From Rhizoclosmatium globosum (lineage: Eukaryota > Chytridiomycota > Chytridiomycetes > Chytridiales > Chytriomycetaceae), in contig MCGO01000102.1 of the NCBI GenBank assembly GCA_002104985.1, forward strand, positions 1 to 64,000: DNA of 64,000 nt, given 5' to 3'. This document shows positions 41,189 through 52,895 of the stretch, piece by piece (within the stretch, counting starts at the first letter, position 1; each line of letters begins with the position of its first letter). The translations under genes and the position numbers were made by a program. The notes below the pieces were generated by a model. That model was given only the letters and a program-made list of their open reading frames with translations. It had not been told where the DNA came from and searched no databases.

Positions 41189-42133
41189 ATGTTATTACAA
41201 ATCCATATCCCAAACGAGCTGATTCAACTCATCTTCTCCTTCATCGATCTGTCCACTGTGCTTCAATACGCCCGCCTCTGTCGTAGAATCAGAACAAGTT
41301 TAACAGACACGCATTTCGCAACACTGAACCTTCGTCGATTCCTTCATCCAAATGATATCAGTGCCCATATCAAACCGTCAGCATCTCCATTTGACCTTCT
41401 TTATTTCAACTGGCCGGACTGGTACCAAACCGCATACATCGCACTACATACAAAGACGTTGGAGGTGGTGGATTGGGAAGCAAAGCCAGCAGACAAAGAA
41501 TTAATGGGCTGGCCTCTCCAAAACCGAATCACTGGCTCAATCCCTCCGTCACTTGGATCCCTAACTCACTTGAAAGAGTTATTTATGGGTCGTAACCTTC
41601 TATCCGGTCCAATCCCGCCCGAACTGGGCCTCCTTGCCTCCCTCGAGATACTACATCTGCGAGCAAATTCACTCTCTGGACCGATACCTCCTTCTTTAGG
41701 AAACCTGTCAAATCTGCAACAACTCCATTTAGACGATAACCTTCTTTCAGGAAGCATACCCGTCGAATTATACAACCTCTCAAACCTCGACACATTGAAT
41801 TTAAACGTAAACACTCTTTCTGGACCCATTCCACCAGGAATCTCTCAATTAACAAGCTTAAAGCGATTGAGTTTTGATTCGAATCAATTGACGGGACCTG
41901 TTCCGCTTGAAATGGGGGAAATGGTTTGGTTGGATTTCCCGTTGTTGCAGTGGCAAGCGAATCGATTTGATCAAGTGCTGCCAAAAGGGTTTCGACGGGA
42001 CACAAGGATGTGGGTTGCGTTGGTGAGGCAGGGGTTTCGTGCGTTTGAAGGAGATAGTAATACAACTGAAGTATTAAAGCTGGATGGAATGAGTTTCGAA
42101 GAAGCCTTTGAAGATTATGGCGAAGTAGAATAA
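41189..42133 (+). CDS. F-box/leucine-rich-repeat protein (plant-type LRRs)
   Basis: 314 residues, single exon. An F-box-like helix bundle (IPNELIQLIFSFIDLSTVLQYARLC, residues 7-31) is followed from about residue 112 by six plant-type LRRs of the LxGxIPxxLGxLxxLxxLxLxxNxLSG form. No signal peptide or membrane helix, so it is probably a cytosolic SCF-ligase adaptor recognising an unknown target. Head to head with the DUF2306 gene. Confidence 0.75.
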   Translation: MLLQIHIPNELIQLIFSFIDLSTVLQYARLCRRIRTSLTDTHFATLNLRRFLHPNDISAHIKPSASPFDLLYFNWPDWYQTAYIALHTKTLEVVDWEAKPADKELMGWPLQNRITGSIPPSLGSLTHLKELFMGRNLLSGPIPPELGLLASLEILHLRANSLSGPIPPSLGNLSNLQQLHLDDNLLSGSIPVELYNLSNLDTLNLNVNTLSGPIPPGISQLTSLKRLSFDSNQLTGPVPLEMGEMVWLDFPLLQWQANRFDQVLPKGFRRDTRMWVALVRQGFRAFEGDSNTTEVLKLDGMSFEEAFEDYGEVE

Positions 42134-42236
42134 TGGTGTCAATGAAGCAAAGCTATACATAAACTTGATATATTCACTGAACAAACACTATGATAACTAG
42201 GAGAAAATTGTAAAGTCTAAAAAGTAGAAGAGGAAT

Positions 42237-43824
42237 TTACGCTTTGAAGACAAAGTCAAGTCTGTCGCTTCCCTTGTGCGTGGTGGTTGCATTGTAGTCC
42301 GCCTTCTCATCTTCAGACTTGGCGTTCCAAACGGCAGCTCGCTGCTTGTTCAAACGGAGGTACAAGAACTTCTGGTTCAACCAAAGCAAGAGGGCAGTAG
42401 ACACAAATCCAATAATAATGAAGTTTCCAGTGTGGAAGAACGGTGCATCACTCGCTTGATAAATCTGCGACGCGTACGTTCCATAAATGTTTGCGAAACC
42501 AATAATGAGGCCAGAAGCGACTGTGCGCTTTCCAATCGGGGCAGTGTTTTCAGACATCCAAGCGATATTCAGTGGGTGCACGGATGGAGCTCCAGAAATA
42601 AAGAAGGTGACAAAGTACATGACGCCTTTGGAAGTTCCGTCTGGCAAGAACTCGAGCAAGAGGAAACCAATCAAAAGCCAGACTTGTGTGAACACACCGT
42701 GGAATCCACGTTCATGATACTTGTCACTGTGCCATGCAAGTGTAGTCATTGTCAGGAATCCAAAGATGGCGTTTGGAGCAGTGAGAGCATTAGCGACGTA
42801 CACATTGAATCCGTAAGAGTTGATAATTGTTGGCAAATATGTTCCGAAAGGAGTTCCATAGGTCAATCCAATCAAAGTTATAATCAAGTGACCCCAGACA
42901 CGGTAGTCGACCAATGTGTCCCACACATCTTTCAACGTAACATGTGTTTCGTACTGAAGTTTGAGCAAATCGTCTCGCACAACACGAGTAACAGCGATAC
43001 GACTTTGACGTTCATCCAGCCATCCACCGAAATTGAGCAACCCTTCCTTTGTGTGGTAAGACGACCGAGGAAGAGCTTGCCAAAATGCAACAGCGGAGAC
43101 GATAGTAATGACTCCGTCAACGATAAACAACCATCGCCATCCATTGAGACCATTTACACCTTCAAGCTGAAGCAAACCGGACGCCATTAAACCAGAAACT
43201 GCAGAGGCGATAGACTGCACACCCCAGAACCAAGACAATCTTGTAGCAAGCTCGTTTCTCTTGTAGAAAGACCCAAGGTACACGAGAGTAGCAGGAATAA
43301 CACCACCTTCAGTAAGGGCAATCAAAGCTCTAATCAAGTAGTACTGACTAGCGTTTTGAATGAATCCATGCGAAAGCGTAACAATACCCCACGCAAAGAC
43401 CATCGCCGGAATCACGCGGTGAGGGCCGAATCGCTTTCCAATAATGGAACCCGCAAATGCAGCGATGGAGAACAAAACAGCGTACATGGACCCAGCATTG
43501 TTAACAACTGTAATGGTGAATCCAAGGTTCTTAGGAAGGCCTCCGGAAATAGCGTTGGAGAGGTTCGTACGGTCCATGTTGAGAATGAATGTGGAGAACA
43601 GAATCCAAGGCATAAGGCGAGTCTATTTCAGACAAATGAGCATCACTGCAAGGGTTTGAAAAAGGATGATTACTCACGTCAACAAGACGACGAACTCTGT
43701 TCTCTTCATCGACAGTGTACTCCAACTCTGCATCGTATCCTTCAACTCCGTCGGCAGAGTGGGCAAGCTCGGGAGAAAGCACGACGGTGTTGTCTTTATC
43801 GCTTTCGATGATGATGTTGGACAT
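42237..43824 (-). CDS. MFS transporter, ACS/Dal5-like, paralogue 2
   Basis: Exons, complement(42237..43622, 43678..43824), with a 55-nt intron at exactly the position used in the gene at 2112-3700; 510 residues. The exon-2 protein is the same length as in the paralogue (461 residues) and differs by scattered, mostly conservative changes. Same 12-helix ACS architecture. No TauD neighbour here. A CACGTG lies upstream at 43894-43899. Probably an organic-anion or organosulfur permease. Confidence 0.86.
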
Positions 43825-44298
43825 TTTAGTGTGATATGAATCTGAGGAGGGGAAGGACCCACTTGAGCTTTATAACCGAGTGGAGTGAAACTGCACGTGC
43901 AGGTTGTTAACGATGGCGAAAAAGTGGGCCCATGTTACACAATCGGTTGTACAGGTTTCTTGGTGTCTCGCACAGGGAATGGCATCATTGTTTGGTCGCA
44001 CAAGCCCAAAGTTTTGGGGCGACAACAAACAAAATGGTTGTCAACCCGTGGAAGTTGCGTTTTGTTTGCTGCTTATTAATAACATTCTTATCGATAATGG
44101 CTAGTACCTGAAATCTTGGCTCGATACCAAAGTAGCGGAAAAAAACCACAAACATCAAGAACTCCAGAAGACAGAGCCAGCTCTGGCAGAATCTCTATCC
44201 TTTTGGTATGTACTCTGAGATTTTGAAATCTGACTGAACCTTTAGTTAGAAAAGGAGTTTTGTCCAAATTTCGACCTGCATCTTGTGCTTAGAATTGT
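43825..44298. other. Upstream region of MFS paralogue 2
   Basis: Contains CACGTG at 43894-43899 about 70 bases before the MFS start. No credible gene. Confidence 0.4.
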
Positions 44299-44577
44299 TT
44301 ACTTTGCTTGTGATTCACTCTTCCAATTGGCTCCGTTTAATTGGAGGCATTTTGTGAAATAGGAGATCATTTGAAAACAGGAACGGTATGTTTGCTGTTG
44401 GCAACGACAATTAGTTGAACAAAAGACCATCGGACCTCCCTTTGCTTGGCGTCGAATTTTGAACATTTCCTTGATGCATTCCATACTAACAACATATTCG
44501 GGTTGGAATGAGCTTTCATAATCACTGCATGAAGCTTCGTTTTGGCGTTGGTTGAAGTCTGCTATTTGGTTTGAGCC
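44299..44577 (-). other. Possible coding remnant, Cys-rich
   Basis: 92 codons open on the minus strand, with protein-like composition and clustered cysteines (CSTNCRCQQQ, RSCFQ, TKCLQ). No convincing start or upstream exon found. It may be the last exon of a lost or degraded gene. Confidence 0.3.
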
Positions 44578-44664
44578 TTATACACCAAAACTATGAATTC
44601 GGTTTTGTTATCAAGCACTCTACTAATACTTTACATTGATTCAATTTGAAGAATAATAAAGTTT

Positions 44665-45540
44665 ATGAATAATACAGAACGTGTCTCCCTTGCCTCCAAG
44701 CTCCACACCACACATCCCACCACAGCCCAAGTTCTTCTTGAATCCGCCAGCTTGTTAGAAAGCAGCGATCCAGTGCTCCTTCACAATGCATCCCTTCTCT
44801 CCCTCCGCATAGCATCGCAATCCTTCCAAACGACAACCCAACCACCACCTTCAGCTTCCATCCAAACTCCTTCTCCGAAACCTGCCCAATCACATCTCTG
44901 GAAGGGCATTGCGGATACCTTAAACCCGCACACTGACACCAATGTCTCCCAATCAAAACAACCAATTGCAAAAACAGTCAAATGCGGAAAGTTCCGAATC
45001 TGTGTCGTCTCACCTTCACCTGCCACTCAAAAACCTCCTTCAAACAACTTGGTAAAGGCTCTCCAACTCACAGACGAAGCCCTGTCTTCGCAGCAAGCCA
45101 CGCCACTCACTAAATTAATCCATAAACAAACAACTCTCTGGCTTGCTTACGAATCAATGAAAGCTCAACGGAACAGGGATGCGTTATTGTACTTGGCCTC
45201 GTTAGCACAGTCTCTCGATGCTGGGGAAGAAGATGCTTTGGTTGATATGGCAAGATTGTACAAAACATTGATAACACGGGACGGACGCGTTGAATTGACA
45301 GATCCAGTAGCATTGTTTGCACAGGCCTTGATGTACTATGAAGTTCGTGGGAATCCGTGTGTCCAGACTCGAGAATTGGAGCAACGCCTTCTTGATCGCC
45401 TGGAGATAATAACTAATGGATTGGGAGAAGGTGAACGCGTTATGTACAAGGATTCTTTAGAAAAGATGAAAGCTTGGCTGTTAGTCCTGCAAGGAAAACG
45501 ATATGAAGGGTTTATTACGTTAAATGGAATACGTAGCTGA
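44665..45540 (+). CDS. Unknown 291-residue protein
   Basis: Single-exon ORF from an ATG at 44665, not recognised. Residues 1-55 and 130-291 look helical and could form TPR-like hairpins (ALLYLASLAQSLDAGEEDALVDMARLYKTL). Residues 58-105 are Pro/Ser/Thr-rich and likely disordered. No signal peptide or membrane helix. Codon use and length argue it is a real gene. Confidence 0.6.
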   Translation: MNNTERVSLASKLHTTHPTTAQVLLESASLLESSDPVLLHNASLLSLRIASQSFQTTTQPPPSASIQTPSPKPAQSHLWKGIADTLNPHTDTNVSQSKQPIAKTVKCGKFRICVVSPSPATQKPPSNNLVKALQLTDEALSSQQATPLTKLIHKQTTLWLAYESMKAQRNRDALLYLASLAQSLDAGEEDALVDMARLYKTLITRDGRVELTDPVALFAQALMYYEVRGNPCVQTRELEQRLLDRLEIITNGLGEGERVMYKDSLEKMKAWLLVLQGKRYEGFITLNGIRS

Positions 45541-45952
45541 ATGAAAATACATTAAATAGAGAATATAATTTCTTTGTTGACGTATTAGCGGAAATTTCCA
45601 AAGTTTCGAGATTGGCGTCATTTTGAGAAAGCTTTGATGTGCGCATCCCAAAGTTATAGAATAGTTAAGTTCATTTTTTGGAAAATGGGGCGTTTTGATC
45701 ACTTTGGAGATCGCTGTTTGAGGCATCGGAGATCGCTCGCCATTGAGTCCGCAACCTCCTCCAGTCAGCAATGAGCATCATGCAGGACAAATTCGTCAAC
45801 TAACCAGAATTTCAATTGAATGCCGAAGATAAGATTCTACATATCTCACCCTTGGCATTACATTGATGTTTTTTGAATGAGGCTGGCTGAAATCAGTAAC
45901 CAAACTGCTTAAAAACGGCCACTTGAAGATGGAAAATGGGCACTGAAAAATC
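45541..45952. promoter_or_regulatory. Upstream region of tectonin T5
   Basis: About 410 bp. Two GGAGATCG octamers near 45705 and 45732, related to the 9-mer in T1-T3 promoters but farther from the start. No gene seen. Confidence 0.35.
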
Positions 45953-47344
45953 ATGCTTCAAAACATTCTCCTTCTCCTGGCGTTAGTCTACAGTTGCGCC
46001 GCAGCAGACCAGCAGAACGGTAAGTGATTCTGCATTCCATCCGATCAATATTGACATTCACACCGTTTGGTAGCAACAATTGCTTTATCATCATCCCATG
46101 CATTTTCTCGTGACGGATATCCTGATCAAGTTGTTGGAGTTGGTACCGACGGAACAGTTTGGTATAAGGTAGGTCTTGGCTTCAAAGACTGGGTTCCTCT
46201 TCAAAGCTCCGCAAGAGTTCTTGACATGGTTCAATGGCCCGACAAGTCTTTTGTAGCTGTTGCTCTTGACAACACTGTCTGGCTCTGCCCATCCGTGTCT
46301 TACTGGTTTGGCTGCTCCCAACTTCCAAATTCAGGACGTCTCAAGAGTATCGACCTCATGAGCGATAAAAACACGTTGATTGGCGTTGGTCTTGATAACC
46401 AGCTTTATACTCGCTCTGGTTTGCTTGGAAATTGGGCGTTAGTTCCAAACTCGGGGTCTGTGGTTGACATTACAGTGTTGTCAAATGGTGTTCTTCTTGG
46501 AACCGGTCCTGACAAGCAACTCTATTCAAAGCAGACAATCAACGATCCGTGGGTGTTTCAAGGAAGCTGCTGCGTTTCTCGCACTGCTGGCCTTCGTGAT
46601 GGAAGCATTCTTGGAATTGGTGATGACAAAGCAATTTACAAAATGGCCAATTTAGGTGCTCCATGGACGTATGTACCTAATTCTGCGGCTGTAATTTCAG
46701 TTACGCCCGTTGCAGATATGGTTCAAGTTCCGGTCCTTCTTGGGATGTCAAGGGATGGTACAATTTATGGCAAGAGAGCAGCCTCACTCTCCGAACCTTG
46801 GACCCAACTCCCAAGTGGCATCAAAGCCATCGATATAATCGAGACAAGCTATGTCTACTTCGTTATTCTCGGAACAGACTACAACATGTATGGCTGCAAC
46901 TCTCTCCTGACCTCCGCCACTTGTTCCCAAGTTACAAACTCGGGTGGTGTAAAAAGCATCTCATACATTGACGGCGGAAAAACTCTTATTGGTGTTGGTT
47001 TTGATAATCAGCTGTACACTCGGTCTGGAAACGTGCAAGATGCTTCGTACTGGAGCCTTGTTCCGAACTCTGGGACAGTTGTTGATGTTACTGTCTTGGG
47101 CAGTAACATTATTGTTGGAACCGCACCAGATGGGAACCTTTACACGAAGAAGGACTTGAATTCTCCATGGGTATTCTCGCCAGGAGGCTGCTGTGTTACT
47201 CGTACCACTGGAAACGGGTATTATGGCCTCTATGGAATTGGTACTGATGGAGCCGTATACGCAAAGGATACTTTGGAATCGAATTGGGTTTTGGTTCCAA
47301 ATTCTGAGTATGTGATTAGCGTTGCGGGAAGCCTCCTTTATTAA
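45953..47344 (+). CDS. Secreted tectonin-repeat protein T5
   Basis: Exons 45953..46019 and 46074..47344; 445 residues; 54-nt intron with GTAAGT donor. A signal peptide (MLQNILLLLALVYSCAAA) is encoded almost entirely by exon 1. Ten repeats with cores such as GVGTDGTVWYK, GVGLDNQLYTR and GTAPDGNLYTK. Repeats 1-5 and 6-10 align with each other, including the SGxxKSI, GxDNQLYTRSG, PNSGxVVD and CC motifs (GSCCVSRT and GGCCVTRT). Expected to be an extracellular or wall-associated beta-propeller lectin; ligand unknown. This is the best-preserved family member and the reference for judging T4 and T6. Confidence 0.85.
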
Positions 47345-47686
47345 CTATTATGCTCCTCATTAATTTTAGTTTTGATTGCAATAAACAGCTTTTGTCTTAA
47401 GTTTTTTGGAAACTGAATGAGAGTTGGGAAGTAATTCCTGCTTAGTAGTATTGTTGAAAACAAAATGCACAGATATCCAGACCGACGTTGCATTGTAGTT
47501 GGACACGTGATAAACGTTATGTTGCTCTCAGGAAACTAGTTTCATTCTTCATTGCAGCATATTGATATTTTTTCAAGTGGGAGTTGCCGTTGCTGTGGCT
47601 GGTTGGGTGGAATGTGGCTGAATGAGGCTGTTCATCCTCAACAAAATAAATGGCCGAATGAAATTCAATTTAAGGTCACGGACAAC
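47345..47686. other. Intergenic between T5 and T6
   Basis: Contains T5 3' UTR (AATAAA near 47380) and the upstream region of T6, including a CACGTG near 47503. No gene seen. Confidence 0.4.
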
Positions 47687-49068
47687 ATGTTACAAACCAT
47701 TCTTCTAGTGCTCGCTTTTGCGTATGGCTGCGCAGCAGCCGACCAACACAACGGTCAGCGAAATCCTTTACTTATATCACCATCTCTGTAACACTGCTCT
47801 CATAAACTAGATACACACACCGAGTCTGCTCATGTATTCTCCCGCGATGGTTATCCTGACAGACTCATTGGAGTCGGCACTGACGGAACAGTTTGGTACA
47901 AGCCGTTTCTTGCTAACTTCCAAGACTGGGTTCCTCTTCAAAGTTCCGCTCGAGTTATTGATATGGTTCAATGGCCTGATAAATCTTTTGTAGCTGTTGC
48001 TCCGGACAACACTGTCTGGCTCTGTCCATCCATGTCTTACTGGTTTCGGATGCACCTCTCTTCCAAACGGTGGTCTCCTCAAGAGTATCGATCTTCTCAG
48101 TGACAAGGAAACTTTGATCGGAGTGGGTCTTGATAATCAACTCTACACTCGCACCGGGTTGTTGGGTACCTGGGTTTTGGTACCAAAGGGTTTGTGGTTG
48201 ACATTACTGTGTTGTCCAATGGTGTTCTTCTTGGAACTGGTCCTGACAGGCAACTTTATTCAAAACAAACTTTAAACGCCCCATGGGTGTTTCAAGGAAG
48301 TTGCTGCGTTTCTCGAACAACTGGCCTTCGTGATGGAAGCATTCTTGGAATTGGTGACGACAAAGCAATTTACAAAATGGCCAATTTAGGTGCTCCATGG
48401 ACTTAAGTACCACTTCCGTGATTTCAGTGACGCCAGTAGCTGATATGATTCAAACTCAAGTCCTTATCGGAATGTCAAGTGATGGTACACTCTATGGCAA
48501 AAAGACAACTGCAATTTCTGATCCATGGATACAACTGCCGAGTGGAATCAAGGCCATTGATATGATTGAAACATCCTACACATTTTTCATCATTGTCGGA
48601 ACTGATAATAACTTGTATGCTTGTAACGCTCTCTGGCTTTCTGCAAACTGTTTCCAGGTTAAGAACTCAGCAGGAGTCAAAAGCATTGGATTTATTGATA
48701 GTGCGAAAACAATTGTTGGTGTTGGATTGGACAATCAGTTATACACGCGTTCTGGTATAGTTCAAGACGACTCGAGCTGGACTCTCGTTCCAAACTCTGG
48801 AACAGTTGTCGACATAACTGCAATGAGCAATGGTGTCATTGTGGGAACAGCTCCTGATGGCAACCTTTACACTAAGCAGGACATAAATGCCCCATGGGTG
48901 CTCATGCCTGGAAGCTGTTGTGTTGTTCGTACTGCAGTTTTCGGATATGGTATTGCTGGAGTGGGACCAGATGGCGCAGTGTACATTAAAAAGACATTGG
49001 AATCAAATTGGGAACTTGTTGAGAATTCCAAGTCCGTTATTAGCGTTTCTGCAACCTTCCTCTATTAA
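47687..49068 (+). pseudogene. Tectonin T6, frameshifted pseudogene
   Basis: Exon 1 (47687..47753, signal peptide MLQTILLVLAFAYGCAAA) and exon 2 from 47811 match T5 throughout, but there are at least three lesions: an extra T near 48046 (WF then frameshift), a 4-bp deletion near 48187 (in PNSG), and a TAA plus small deletion near 48406-48420. The last half (48430-49068) is intact. Repeated independent lesions make sequencing error an unlikely sole cause. Confidence 0.8.
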
Positions 49069-49165
49069 TTAGTTCATGATTTTTCCTCATCGGTTTAAAA
49101 GAGAAAAAAATAGAAACTTTTTAAAACTCAAGTCGAAAAAGAAACAAATTAAAATGAGCTTGGTT

Positions 49166-52100
49166 TCACCAAATTCCACCGACTCGCTCCCCGGCGCCAC
49201 TTGCAATCATAGCGGCAAACGCCCGATAATTAATTCTATCCATATTCTTGTCCTGAGTGAATCTTCGAGCGAGAACGGTTATCTCAGCGTCGTCTACTGG
49301 GAGCTTAATAGTTCCAAGCACAGAACGGAACTGGTTTGTTGTTATGGTTCCTTAAATATAGAGTATCGTCAATCAATTGCATCTCGCATTCATGAAGTAC
49401 TCACCTTCTTTAACGAAATCAAAGTCCTCCAAGTATGATAGAACGTCAATGCGTCGTTGTCGAACCTTCTCTCTCAAACGAACCAACACTCCATCAAGAA
49501 TCTTTTGCTCAGATTCCGTCAACGCGTTCAACATTGGGTCTACAGCTGAACTCTCAAATGGTGTTGGCTCCATCGTCGGGGCATGTACTAAACCCTTGTG
49601 TGTAAACACTGATTCAACCGCATCCGAAAACTGCACGTAGTTAACCATCCCCGGATCAAACGTGTTCTGATACAAAGCCTCGAGTGTCTCCAACTCAGGC
49701 TCTGTAAGGTTCAAGTAAATAACCTTAAGAGCTCTACGGAACTCGTTCTTTGTAATCTTGCCGTGCTTGAGGTGATCGAAATCAGCCATAAAGTCAATCA
49801 CGCGAATACGTTCGGTCTTGGCTTTGACTTTGATGCGAGTCAAGAGGTTCGTCACTTCACTTGGTGACAAAACGACCTTTGAGCGTTTGGGTGGAGTTTG
49901 GATGGGTGCTGGAGGATCAATCTTTTCACCAGCGAAAATCGCTTTTCCGTATTTCAAGATTTTTTGATCAGTGGCGCCGTTGGAAGCCGTTGGATCAGTA
50001 AGAAGACCTTCGAGCTCGTTGTTTAGTTCAAGCAGGAACATGAGGTAACAAATTCTCTCTGCGTTTTCTTTGATTGGATGATTGTCTCTTGGTTCTAGAG
50101 CTTCATCTTCCATAGCTCTAGTTGCAGCAGACTTTGAGAATCTTTTGCAGAGTACTTCAAACTCGGCATCTGAGACATCAACCTTCAAATAAGTAAGACA
50201 CTGGCGGAACTGAATCTTTGTAACATGACCCGTGCAGAGCTTGTCAAAGTCCTTGAAGAATGGCTTAATAGAAGTTCGACGAATCTTCCAATGCTCAGCA
50301 AGACTCTTCATAGTCTTTCGCAAAGTAATATGTTCTTCGTTTGTAAGAAAATCGGCGGAAGTGAAAGGATTTGTGTTAACGTTTGCGACTTCAGGGATTT
50401 TTGTTGGTTGAGACTCCAAGTTCGTGTCATTGAAAACTAAAAATAATTGGTTTCAACCACGCATTCGGAATGCAATCGCGTACCTTTCTCGATATCTTGT
50501 TCGAATTCTTTCCACTTGCAGCATCCTTTCTTTCCACTCTTGTCCGCATAAGCATCCGCAAGCTCTTCATACTCTTCATCTGTGAAGCTCAATCCAATTC
50601 GGTTAATACCGCGAATAAACTCATGTCGAGGAATCGAGTAGCATCTGAGTTTATCAAAGTCTCTAAAGAATTCAGAGACACGGATTCGTTTCGTTGCTGC
50701 GTGGTAGCGAAGCCGATCCATTACGGTTTGTAACACTGCAGCGTGAGACGCGACAGTTTGTTGGCGGCGACCGGAAGTTGGAGTGCGAACCTCAGTTCCA
50801 GGAAGTGGCCGGTTCGTTGGATAAGCTGTTATTCGAGTAAGTCGAGTTACGCATACAATGCAAGTCTTACTCTCTGGATCAATGGCTCGAAGAAATTCAA
50901 TGTAATTGACTTTGGTCTGCTGCTTGTTTTCAAACTTTTTGAACAAGAGATGTAAATCCGTTTCTTTCACATCCATACGCATAGTCGAGAGAAGCCTAGA
51001 GAAGTGAGATCTTGTCACGAGTCCACGAACGTTGCGACCAAGTTTCTGGACAGTAATGTTAACAAACACATGCAATGCAGAGAGTAGACAATACCCGATC
51101 AAAATCTTCAAAGAAGGGAGCCAAAAGAAGGCGTCGCTCTCTCATCAGTGTTCTAAAGTGATTAAGAATAATTTCCATTCGAGCTTCTTCGGCTTTAGAA
51201 AGCTCGTTGATACCCAAAACCAAAAATTCGCGAGTAGGTGGATGAACTTCTGCAAGCGGATCAGATAACAAATTACTCTTTGTGAATACTATGTTTAATG
51301 GAAATATCGCTTTTAGCGCCGCGAGAGATGATAAACCTAACTTACTTTCTTCAATGGAGAAGCAAAACTTGCGATACATAAAGCGACCTTCTTTGTCCTT
51401 GTATGCGTTGATGAGGATCTTCATTTGCGTGTCATCAAGAGGGATTTCCGTTCTTTCCATTCCAGCGCGGAACTACTTGGGTGATTAGAATAGAATAGAT
51501 GCAGAGAAAATGACATCCGTACCTGTCCCTCAGAGATAACCCCATTATTGTGACGATCATAGTCTCTGAAGAACTCAATCAGTCGAATTCTATCTCTATA
51601 CACCTCTGCGTTTGCATCATAAGTATTGAAACGATGTTAAGGGAAGGACTCACGCTTCTGAATAAATTCTTCAATAAGACGGACACTTGGGTGTTGCGGC
51701 CAGTAACCCGTCACCGCATGAAGAAGCTCTTCTGTACCAATAGGGACTTTTTCATTCTCAACGTTTTCTCCTTTATCTTTTTTGACTAATTTCGCCTGGT
51801 CCATACGAGTTCGTTTTACTATTCATACAGAGGTTAGAAAAAAACAAAGGGGAAGACGAAGAAACCTTTTCTGTTCACGTCAGTATTCATTTTGAAGTAG
51901 TTTACACTCCCAGTTACTTTATCGCAGTATTGCTCAACAAGGAGATCCTCTTCTTCTTGGCTCATGACATTTTGAGGGATTCCACGACGGAACTGGTTTG
52001 CAGTAATGTATCCTCCATTGTATTTGTCGAAATCTTTGAACCAAGTCTTGACATCGGATCCATGGTGTTTGACGTATTGTCGAAGACGGTCAATAACATC

Positions 52101-52700
52101 GCTAAGAAGAGGGTTGGGTGGGGGGAACGGAATAACGACTTCATGCGGAGAAGGGATGTAGAGTGTTGGAGTAGATTCCAGTTTCTTGGCGCCAAAGACT
52201 ATTTTCAACGTATTTTCAGTATTGGATGGTATATTGTCGAGACAAAGACTCACCCTTATCAATGGAATCAACAAAGTCAACCCATTTTACACGTCCACCT
52301 CCCACTTCTCCCTTTCCATTTGCATCAAACTCTCCAGGAACACCATAAAAGCGAACAAGAATCTCAAACTCGGTTTCCGTCAAAGGAGCACTACTCTGCA
52401 TCGCGCCAAAGAGACATCGCTTAAACTGGCTTGCTGTAATCAAGCCAGAACGCAATTTATCAAAGTCTGCAAAGAGGTCAACGAGACGGATCCGTTTCGC
52501 AAAAATGTGGGCACGGATTTTGTTTTCAACCGTTTCCACCGTTGGAACCAATGTTGATGTTGGGGAAACGGACGCTGGGGGCGCGTAAGAGCCAGGAATC
52601 GGGGATATTGGCTATATCGATTGATTTAAGTAAGCTAAACAGTAAACAGTAGAGAGGCATAGTTAGTTACCTTGTAGGCCGAAGCAACAGCTGGAGCCAT
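49166..52700 (-). CDS. Multi-EF-hand repeat protein (EFCAB6-like, probably flagellar)
   Basis: Eleven exons, complement(49166..49350, 49405..50436, 50484..50825, 50871..51045, 51095..51288, 51346..51472, 51523..51605, 51654..51818, 51866..52198, 52254..52611, 52671..52700); 1007 residues; all introns 45-59 nt and in phase. A repeated unit of about 100-150 residues reads R-I-R-(L/V)-x-(D/E)-F-F-x-D-(F/Y)-D, then a GxIT turn, then QFR and a second helix pair. This is an EF-hand pair with mostly degenerate loops. At least seven units are visible (FADFDKL, FKDFDKY, FRDYDRH, FEDFDR, FRDFDKL, FKDFDKL, MADFDHL, LEDFDF). Similar long EF-hand repeat proteins occur in ciliated eukaryotes, so a zoospore axonemal role is inferred. 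Confidence 0.8.
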
Positions 52701-52895
52701 ATTCTAGATTGTTTTAAGTCTTGAAAATAAGCGTGAAGTGACTATTCTTGTTTTAGGAACGCGACTGGACTTTCTGTGTTTCAAACAGGACAAAACGATT
52801 GGCAATCCCTTGTTTTGCAAATCTCCCCTTTCTTTTCTTTATTGCTTAAGCCAAAATTAAAACACGGTCCCTCTTTTCTAATTTGTCAGTTATAC
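52701..52895. promoter_or_regulatory. Divergent promoter of EF-hand and SR140 genes
   Basis: 195 bp between divergent start codons. No recognisable element beyond AT-rich tracts. Confidence 0.4.

Noticed and set aside
42276..43190. 304-codon plus-strand ORF opposite MFS paralogue 2
   Set aside because: It is the antisense shadow of a well-supported MFS coding sequence, with no start context or family motif.
47997..48275. Middle frame of T6 as an independent gene
   Set aside because: It is the shifted-frame continuation of the tectonin repeats between two indels of the pseudogene.
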